A stretch of DNA of 64,000 nucleotides, taken from Toxorhynchites rutilus septentrionalis (lineage: Eukaryota; Arthropoda; Insecta; Diptera; Culicidae). The translations under genes were made by a program, and so were the position numbers. The stretch's first letter is position 1, and each line of letters begins with the position of its first letter. Positions 56,888 through 64,000 of this stretch are shown piece by piece. The notes below the pieces were generated by a model. The model was given only the letters and a program-made list of their open reading frames with translations, ran no database searches and was not told where the DNA came from. Location of the stretch: assembly GCF_029784135.1 (NCBI RefSeq), contig NC_073746.1:229041882-229105881 (forward strand), in the 5' to 3' direction.

Positions 56888-57110
56888 CCGCTAGAGTATA
56901 AAACGCGCGGATTCGCTGAAAAATATATCATTCTCTTTCAAACCGTGAATCAGTGTGGTTGTATGGCATCGTTTCACATCACATCGCATCAACGGATTGG
57001 TGCCGGAGCACCAGTATACCTAATTGTGGTTATAGAATTTCGGCCGCCGGAGTGCTCGAGTTGGCTTGCAAAGCTGCTCACGACAATAAGGAAACCCGCC
57101 TACAGAACAG
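56888..57110 (+). pseudogene. Histone H2A pseudogene with TATA box (D, second)
   Basis: Same as 49515-49737 in C: TATAAAACGCGCGG at 56896, then GAGAPVYL and VLELACKAAHDNKETRL in adjacent frames. Confidence 0.86.
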
Positions 57111-57244
57111 AGCACATTCGGTTCGGTGGCAACAACTAGTTTTAGCGAGTGGCAAACGCAAACGCAAAACGGCAGCAGGTAGAAGATGGAAAAAGTTTGT
57201 TTATACAGACTGCTTTGGTGGCAAAACAAGCCATCGTAAAACAC

Positions 57245-57260
57245 GGCGCTTTTCAGGGTC
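57245..57260 (+). terminator. Histone 3' stem-loop (D, second plus)
   Basis: GGCGCTTTTCAGGGTC. Confidence 0.78.
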
Positions 57261-58023
57261 ATTAAACCTTTCAAAGAAGAGTTATTAAAAGTTTGTCACA
57301 ATACCAATGCATTCTAAAGTGACATAATATGACATATAATATAAACTGATTTATTTTGTTTATGCTTGTTCTTGAATTTATTGGGGTCTTTTAAATTGAT
57401 CATTCAGTTTTCACAAACCCATACATGGTTTCCGAATTAAAAGTGGCTTCAAATTACAACACGTTGTATGCAAGATCGCATTAACGAATTTTCTCGGTAG
57501 CAAGAACTGCTTTCTTCGGTTGATAACTGATTGTTGATTGATTGACTGACGTTACATCTGCATTGTATAGAAAAATAACTAAGGTGCAACATGATGAGCT
57601 ATGTATTTCCTGCTGCTCTGTTCTTATTTTGAAGGACTTTAACCCGAAGGTCATCCGTCCCTGTATTTGCTGTTGGTTTTTCAGAACGCTTATAGCTTGT
57701 TTATTTCTCAACAGATCGTAGAGTTCGTCTCCAAAACCTCAGCTCTTTTTCATTTTTATTTACTTTGTTTGCGGATACTATAAATCTTACAATTCATTCG
57801 TATCCGAAACCACAGTTTAAGGTACGGTAATGTGCTCAATAGTGAAATATATAATAATGAGCTGATGACCACCTATGCATTCCCTATTACTGTCATCATT
57901 TTGATTGTACGATATGTGCATACGCCGAAAGATGCCCGGAGTTGAACATTTCATAAGTACAATGCCTTCAGAAAAAAATCAAGAATCAAGTTTGTAGAAA
58001 AAACGCAAAAACACAACACCAAA

Positions 58024-58039
58024 GGTTCCTTTCAGAACC
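58024..58039 (+). terminator. Histone 3' stem-loop (D, third plus)
   Basis: GGTTCCTTTCAGAACC with one weakened pair. Confidence 0.75.
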
Positions 58040-58222
58040 CCCAACATGTTCATAAAGAGTAAACAAATACTAATCCATTTTTCAGATAGATAGATAGGTA
58101 TTCACGTAGGAGAAGAAAATAAAACAATATATTTAAAATGTATATTTAGCAAAAGCTGTCCCCTTTGTATAGTCCTACGTCACTCCGGTTATGTCCCCGA
58201 CATTACCCACCCATCTTTTTTT

Positions 58223-58584
58223 TGATCCTGTGATGGAGCACAGAGAAGCCGATCCTTCAGGAGAAGAGAAGGTGACCATCGAAGCAGCCGCTACTCACAC
58301 ATACACGCACGGAATTCTTTCCGTGAGATGCATTCATTTTTCAATCAATCGCAATTAACAGGATAGCTTCTGAAGATTATTCTTCCCCATCAGTAGGATA
58401 TTTCGGTACCCAATATTGGATGCATACAACCTTGTGCCTCCAACGTAACGCTCTCGTTTTCGAAGTCCCTCAAATATTCATTCATTCAGAATGAACTCAG
58501 ATTCAACAAATGATCTCTAAATCAACGATAGTCCTATGTCACCCTTGCGGTTATACCATAGATATAACCCACTTCCTGTTTTTT
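58223..58584 (+). mobile_element. Composite F, right end
   Basis: Matches the right end of E: AACGTAACGCTCTCGTTTTC (58442), TAGTCCTATGTCA (58529-58541), hairpin GGTTATACCATAGATATAACC type and T6. It also holds the ACACATACACGCACGGAATTC stretch found near 43965 in F's left part, which supports both being one element. Confidence 0.6.
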
Positions 58585-58677
58585 GTGCTATTGAGTTATC
58601 GTTATTTGAATAATCTGAGCAAAGTTTCGTGAAAATACAATGTATTCAACTATTTGAAAACGAACAAACTAAATATA

Positions 58678-59108
58678 CAGGTAAAAAGAAACATAACGTA
58701 CATTTCACTTTCAAATTTGTACGTTGTATCGAATTGTACGTTATATCGAAGCATAATAAAGTACTCACAAACGTAGTCTATAATACATGATTGTGTTGCT
58801 GTTTTAGTAAATTTAATGAATAAATTCAATCAGGAGACGAAGCCAGCCTGTCTCATGATGTTTCCCTTCGTACTGTTGATTAAAGCCTGATTCATTTAGA
58901 ATCCGGAATCACAAAACCAGCTGTATTTCGGGATTGATTGAAGGTACAACACTTGTTTTAGCATCACAATACAGATAATTTATTGTTTTATCAGAAAAAA
59001 AAAATGAAGAAAAATGTCCTTTACACTTTGGAAATGTGTACGTTATATCGAGTGACGTTATATCGAGGGTACGTTATAACGAGGGTACGTTATATCGAAG
59101 TTTCCCTG
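58678..59108. mobile_element. TA-flanked MITE with TACGTTATATCGA repeats
   Basis: Ends CAGGTAAAAAG... and ...GTTTCCCTG next to TA on both sides, with ATAACGTAC near both ends in inverted orientation. Three to four ACGTTATATCGAG units at 59040-59095 and two at 58720-58750 form subterminal repeats. Confidence 0.6.
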
Positions 59109-59249
59109 TACTAAGAAGTGACGAACTGTGTATGTACGGGACAAAGACAATAAATCAATAATCAGGTTGAATTAATTATAGCGAATATGTGTACCATAAG
59201 CCCGGTTTGTAGCGATTGAGTGATTTTATAGTATCCCAACATGGTCAAA

Positions 59250-59590
59250 GTGAGGTATTTAAAACACCGAAAAGCAATTGCAGACAAAATAAATTTTATT
59301 GCAAAATTGTCGTCACAAAAATTATTAAGGATAAGCGGACTCATAGAATCAAAGAAACCTGCAATGCCGGGATTTTTTTTTTCGATCAAGCCCCGTATTC
59401 ACTTGATATGGCCCCGTGCGACTTTTTTTGTCCTCCAAGTTGAAGTTGAAACTTCGTGAAAAGAAATTTCAGTCCATCGAGGAGATCAAAGCAAATGCGA
59501 CGAGGGAACTAAAGGCCATCCCTTCGTCGCCATGGTAGGCCGTATGCATGGTATGCATAGATGACTGGGTCAAGCATTGGCACCAGTGTT
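59250..59590 (+). pseudogene. mariner transposase C-terminal fossil
   Basis: From about 59386 shifted frames read QAPYSLDMAPCDFF (the PYSPDLAPCDFF block with the third catalytic Asp of mariner), KKFQSIEEIKANATRELKAI and DDWVKHWH. Upstream part unclear. Stops and frameshifts; not functional. Confidence 0.7.
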
Positions 59591-60056
59591 GCCACATTTT
59601 AATCTGTACCAGAGGGGTTAAAAATCTTACTCATCTGTACTTTTTTTCTCCAAAAATCTGTACCAAAAATCTATACCATCGAAAATGTTCGCTGCAGAGA
59701 AAAATCCATTTCATAGCATAAAAAATACTCATTTATTTACTACAATATCACATTTTCATTTCATTCGTCATTCGTGTGTTTGATGATGCTTATACATAGT
59801 TTTTCTGAATCTAGATTGCATACTATCATTTATTAAAAATTTCGAGCTGCCGCACCAAGCGATACTGCGGCGTAAAAGTAATCATGTACCTTAATGTAGC
59901 TTTGTTCAAATGTAAAAAAAATCACCCGCCGAAAAAAAATTGTACCAATCTGTACCTTTTGACGAAAATTTGTTCGCTGTACCGTACAGAATCTATACCA
60001 AAAATAACGAAAAAATCTGTACCTTTCCAGATGAATCTGTACGTGTGGCAACATAT
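59584..60056. mobile_element. hAT-type MITE rich in ATCTGTACC
   Basis: Left end CAGTGTTGCCACA and right end TGTGGCAACATAT are near inverses and resemble the termini of the hAT at 5599-8624. ATCTGTACC occurs many times near both ends. No 8-bp target duplication could be seen, so boundaries are approximate. Confidence 0.6.
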
Positions 60057-60894
60057 GTGTTGCTTCAGGTGGATCATAATTTGAAGGAATTAAAGCAAAT
60101 TTGCCTGAAATTTAACTTTATTTTGTTTTATTAAAAAATTCGCGGTACTTTCTGATCACAGAGTACTTCATAGCAAGCCCTCATTCTATTCAACAACTAT
60201 CAACTAATACACATAATGTTTGCATTTAGCTGTTCGTGCGATCAGATTTATATATCACATCTCGCCTTTTAAATATGATGTTGGCTGATCGATGTATAGA
60301 ATCGCCCTAATAAAAATATCACGTAATTTATTCGTCCGTTCTATGCAGCGTGACAAGTTGCATCAATATCGTTACACTATTTACTCTTCTCAAAGCACAA
60401 ATGGGAGAGCATAGATTACTTGTGACAATATACCAATCAGAATACGGGGTTTTCATTTAGATAATGCTTAGCATTTTCCAGTTGCTCAATAATTAGTTTC
60501 AAAGGATGTATTGTTTCTTTTATTGTAATGGATACGTAGAAATTCCTCATTGCTCGTACCATGAATGCTGCATTGTGTATCACGTGTGTGTTATAAACAC
60601 TTTTGCTTCCATATTCCGATTGAGGTGGAAACGAGCCCCAGAACATGCCACTTTTCTTACAGGGATTTGAAACCATGCTTTCATTAAATGTACGTTTCAT
60701 CCGAACGAATGCAGTGTAAGCACAATTTCATAAATTCATGCTCTTCCATATCCGCACTGGCACGAAAATTTCCCGTATGCTGCGTTGCCCATGCTTACAT
60801 AGGAGACGTAACACCAACACCATCAGTGTTGAGAAAACGCATTTTGCATTTATTTTTCTTCAGGTCTGCGAACAGAAATGTAATTTAATGTAAT

Positions 60895-60985
60895 TTAAAC
60901 CATTTAGGGATTGGAGGGGGGTTGTAAGGTATAGCATATCAAACAAATCTTAGAGAATTTCTGATTCGAATGGTTTCATCAGAAT
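60895..60985 (-). repeat. Inverted fragment of the AAGGGTGC subtype repeat
   Basis: Reverse complement of the interior of the copies at 13430-13515 and 44560-44645 (GGTATAGCATATCAAACAAA, CTTAGAGAATTTCTGATTCG). Confidence 0.5.
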
Positions 60986-61221
60986 TGATTCGAGTATCAT
61001 CATAATTCTTTCGTGATGGTTATATAATCGCCTTCACAATAGGCCCCTTTTGAAGCAATACTCTTTTTCTAACGAACAATCCTGTCATCGAAACACTTTT
61101 GTTCATTCTAGTACATAGTTTGTGAAACATCTAGATCCAAGTTGTAGCTTGTACTAGGCAAGCTTTTAGATTAGACGAGCGGGTTCGATCTTATCGGCTT
61201 CTCGGCTAATACAGCCGACAA

Positions 61222-61264
61222 CTTATAAAGCTTCCAAACCAAGTTTACCGACCCGTATCATCAG
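61222..61264 (+). promoter_or_regulatory. Possible TATA/initiator upstream of the hydroxylase gene
   Basis: CTTATAAAGC at about 61220 and ATCATCAGTT about 38 nt on. The spacing is longer than ideal and no leader exon is proven; it is the best promoter-like site upstream of 63028. Confidence 0.25.
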
Positions 61265-61481
61265 TTACAATTCGTCAGCGTAGCAGATTAGAGCACAAAT
61301 AAAGGGTGCAGTTTATCTCGATGTTTCTTCTTTTTATATTGTATTTAGTGGAAGAAGGGAAAATAAATCGAAGTGAAATGGTACTTATCAGTTCGTACTT
61401 ACCTTCATAAGTGGAATCCATCTTTGGCGTCGCTGATCGTCGTTGCTGTTGTTGCCACGAGAAACACCTCGAAAAACACAG

Positions 61482-61575
61482 TTCACGCAACGAATTCTTT
61501 TTTATGTCTTCAATGCTGTCAAAACGGGTCCCGCGAAGTGGTAAATTGAGTTTTCGAAATAGGAAAAAAGTCACA
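61482..61575 (-). pseudogene. mariner transposase fragment
   Basis: Minus strand reads FFLFRKLNLPLRGTRFDSI then EDIKKNSLREL, the mariner block after the last catalytic Asp (FLFPKLKLPLRGTRF in relatives). It is in frame with the ATG at 61421, but sequence after LREL is not mariner. Confidence 0.65.
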
Positions 61576-62375
61576 CCTATGTTTAAACATGTCTTCAACC
61601 ACTTGATTGCAATGAAATTTTTGAAAAAGGATGAAGAATTTTTTGAAGCTGAGCTGTTTTGGCACTAATTGTGCTGTGACTATTCTCATCCCCATGTGAG
61701 AAAGATTTCACAGGCTCTCTCAAACTCAAGTGTCGATTCCCGAGAACCATTCCATTTATTTTGCTAATGTTTTCATGACTTGAAGAGGTTGATGGTCATC
61801 TTTGACGTGGCAAATCGTTCATCGACCACCTTAGAATCCCTTATACATTCATACACCTGTGTATTTTGGAACATTTTCAGCGTTTCGGCACAAGGAATTT
61901 CGTTTGCAACACAAAATTGTACACAACATCTTTGGCCAAATAGAATTATCATATATCAAAAAAAACTTGTTCTTAATTACGCTGTAAAACAAACTCGCGC
62001 TCAAAATTTATATTTCAATAAGACCACTGACAATAGTACCCACTTAGAAAAATTAAAAATTTTCAGCGGAAGATTTAAAATCACAAATTCTTGGTATATA
62101 TTTGAGAGAATGTATTTATTAAAATTACGAACAACTAAACTTTGCATAGCTTTCATAGCAACTCTAAGATGTTTCTCTTGATGACAATGCCCCATCACAT
62201 CGAGCAGAACCAGCCAGAAAAACCATTAAGCTACTCAATTGCGATCAACTACCACATACAGCTTTTCTCCAGGCTTGGCTCCTCTCGTTGTCTTCATCGA
62301 ATGGACGCGCTGACCAGCGCTTCTACATTTAGGAAGATATGATTCTCATGAGAAAATGAAATTCAACATTCACCG

Positions 62376-62587
62376 CGTTGAGCCCCGACCGAGCTAGGTG
62401 TCCGATAATGAACTATCCGTTTGGTTCACATCGGTCCCTGCGGACCAATAATGGACTTTTTAAAAATCATTTTTTAACTTAGTTACTATTGTTCTCAGTG
62501 CCGATACTATCCAAACGAAAAGTCCACTGTTGATAAAATCGACGCGAATCAACTGAAAATTCAGTGTCAACGTTGCGGGGCTCAACG
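62376..62587. mobile_element. MITE, 212 bp, CGTTGAGCCCCG ends
   Basis: Perfect 12-bp inverted ends CGTTGAGCCCCG / CGGGGCTCAACG (the latter after one extra GCGG overlap) with inner inverted matches (ACTATCCGTTTGG / CCAAACG). A related end is seen at 25377. Confidence 0.65.
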
Positions 62588-62589
62588 TA

Positions 62590-63027
62590 TTGACTTTCCA
62601 GTTCAACCGCATATTCAATATATACAACACATCATTACAACAAATTATTTGATTCACGAAACAAATGAGAATGTTGCTCACTCACTGCAAAGTTGCAAAT
62701 TTCAAAACATGTTCTAAGTTCATTCAGAAAGAATTCCTCCAATTGATAACGGTCCTCAAAGATTATTGAACTATTTAATTTTATCGTTAATTTTACTTCT
62801 GTGAATATCGCGTTCTATTTCATTGCGTAACAATGTACTCCGCACCATACTAAAAACAATATTGATCGATGTTGCGTCATCCGTTATTGTATCTAGGCAA
62901 ATCACTTCCTCTTCCATTTCGGTCACAAATATATATTGGCGATATTCCATTGAATATATTAAAGATGAACAACTTTGTCAAATAATAATTTGTAAGTTGC
63001 ATTCAAACAGCTTTTTTTCTCACACAG
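62590..63027 (+). other. Intron or upstream sequence of the hydroxylase gene
   Basis: No exon with hydroxylase similarity. A GTAAGT at 62992 and the acceptor at 63027 would define an intron of only 36 bp, shorter than normal insect introns, so the previous exon is probably elsewhere. Confidence 0.35.
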
Positions 63028-63912
63028 GTGACAATCCCGCTAATATCTACATTTGGTACTTGACAGCATGGGCTTACGGTCTATTTTGGATTATTAGAGG
63101 ATTTTTTATCTTCATGGATCTCACCAACAAACCAGCCTTCATGCGAAAATACAAAAATCAACCCGGCACAAACGAACCGGTGAATATGGACAAACTGAAA
63201 AATCTGGTAAAAACGGTACTCATCAATCAATTTGTTTGGGGTCTCCCGACGACCATTGCTTCGTATTACGGGCGAGCTTGGTTGCTGAATAATATACCTG
63301 ACATTCGGATTGTGCCGTCAATCTATACAATCATCCGGGACGTGCTGATATGCATTCTGGTTTGGGAGGTTGTCTCCTACTACAGTCATCGTCTAATGCA
63401 CACCAGCTTCCTGTACAAGCACGTCCACAAGAAGCATCACGAATGGTTAGCTCCTATCGCGTGGTCCGGAGTTTACGTTCATCCGATCGAGTATTTCGCC
63501 AGTGGTCTACTCCCGGTGTACGCAGGACCTGCACTGTTGGTCAGTCATCCAGTGACAATCGCGGTCTGGATGATGTTTGTCATGATGACCACTTTAGTAG
63601 ATCACTCCGGTTATCACTTACCGGTGCTTGGAAGCTCAGAGCAACACGATTATCATCATTTGAAGTATGTTTTCAACTAGCATTTTTTCCGTAATAGTTC
63701 CGTATAATTTTCATTCCTTTGAAATTTAAATTATCTTTTTTCAATAAACATACCAATATTTCACTTGCAGCTTCAACCAATGCTATGGATTATTCGGCTG
63801 GTGGGACACTCTTCATGGCACGAACGAAGAATTCAGGAAAAAGAAACAGTACTTACGCCATAAACGAATATTCTCTACGAAATCCGCCAGAGAAATTATT
63901 CCGGATGAGTGA
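63028..63912 (+). CDS. Fatty acid hydroxylase superfamily protein (FAXDC2-like), last two exons
   Basis: Exons 63028-63664 (acceptor TCACACAG, donor GTATGT) and 63771-63912 (acceptor CTTGCAG), stop TGA 63910-63912. The product is a membrane di-iron hydroxylase/desaturase relative acting on sterol or lipid substrates in the ER. Motifs: [20 protein letters not shown], membrane segments around [15 protein letters not shown], then the His boxes HRLMH, HKKHH and, across the splice, HDYHH followed by [19 protein letters not shown]. All eight expected motif histidines are seen. The exon starts in phase 1, so at least one upstream coding exon exists. The open frame upstream of 63028 (from ATG 62823) has no family similarity and is judged intronic. 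The C-terminus ends AREIIPDE. Confidence 0.85.
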
Positions 63913-64000
63913 AAAAATTGTAGAGGGTGGTGTCCAACACATGATCTCATTGTGGACGTAGGACGTAGGAAATTAATCAGAAATTTTATTTCGCTATGTA

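Larger units (their letters stand above)
54821..58222 (+). mobile_element. Element D: histone-carrying GACGTAG-family element, twin of C
   Basis: 3402 bp, colinear with C throughout (constant offset 7373), and every open frame compared is identical in sequence. The flanks differ completely (GTTTGTT on the left, GATCCTGTGATGG on the right), so C and D are separate insertions or one is a very recent copy of the other. It carries the same retro insertion (55401-55670) and 56-bp hairpin (56753-56808). Confidence 0.87.
60437..61421 (-). pseudogene. Tentative unidentified gene or pseudogene, several exons
   Basis: A possible first coding exon is ATG 61421-61403 (MDSTYE plus one base, donor GTAAGT). 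A second begins at 60865 (acceptor TTCGCAG) with matching phase: DLKKNKCKMRFLNTDGVGVT SPM, then TAA (60797-60795), then in the same frame AWATQHTGNFRASADMEEHE and FMKLCLHCIRSDETYI. A third open stretch, 60655-60437, reads SGMFWGSFPPQSEYGSKSVY and ends LENAKHYLNENPVF-stop. The composition is protein-like and phases fit for the first junction, but the in-frame TAA suggests a pseudogene (or a short exon ending at GTAAGC 60798). I do not recognise the family. Confidence 0.3.

Noticed and set aside
35574..57110. Functional histone H2A genes
   Set aside because: All copies have stops, frameshifts and missing parts, and lie within repeat boundaries; they are captured pseudogenes.
62823..63027. N-terminus of the hydroxylase starting at ATG 62823
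   Set aside because: This stretch is not similar to the family, is low in hydrophobic segments expected there, and a consensus acceptor sits at 63027; I treat it as intron.

Overview
The window looks like a piece of a culicine (Aedes-like) mosquito genome: AT-rich, packed with nested transposons, with GT-AG introns. A tRNA-derived SINE of the Feilai type (A box, B box, GAA-repeat tail) and Tc1/mariner, hAT, Jockey, LOA/I and Ty3/gypsy relics support this. The species is inferred and not proven. Only two host genes are well supported. One is a secreted phosphatidylethanolamine-binding-protein (PEBP) family gene on the minus strand (three exons, 4503-9793). The other is the 3' part of a fatty acid hydroxylase gene on the plus strand (63028-63912). 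A third, minus-strand gene or pseudogene around 60437-61421 is tentative.

Layout. 1-3445: 3' part of a Ty3/gypsy element split by a 5'-truncated Jockey element with a 12-bp target duplication. 4287-9870: PEBP gene. Its 4.7-kb first intron holds a hAT element with a perfect 8-bp target duplication, and a Tc1-derived foldback element sits inside that hAT. 10400-18500: LOA/I-type retrotransposon tail, Helitron 3' end, SINE, two TA-flanked MITEs. 18545-24104: an apparently full-length LOA/I-group retrotransposon with a 12-bp target duplication and few lesions.

24600-58584 is dominated by one repeat family, which I consider the most interesting content. Its members start after a T tract with the palindrome GACGTAGGACTACGTC. 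They end with the half-palindrome TAGTCCTACGTCA, a short hairpin and about seven Ts. They have no clear target duplication and insert in T runs. This resembles Helentron/HINE (rolling-circle) architecture. Several copies carry pieces of replication-dependent histone genes: H2A in copies A (35056-37346), B (37628-40281), C (47448-50849) and D (54821-58222), and H3 in the composite E (25558-34600). They also carry 15 histone-mRNA 3' stem-loops of the GGCYCTTTTCAGRGCC type in both orientations. C and D are colinear over 3402 bp with no indel that I can see. Two copies of an I-like retrotransposon (28253-33600 and 45203-54430) are embedded in this family. They share the same nonsense and frameshift lesions and the same right flank, so they were probably duplicated as passengers after they died.

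58600-62600 has further MITEs and mariner/hAT fossils leading to the fatty acid hydroxylase exons. No functional histone gene, rRNA gene, true tRNA gene or CRISPR array is present.
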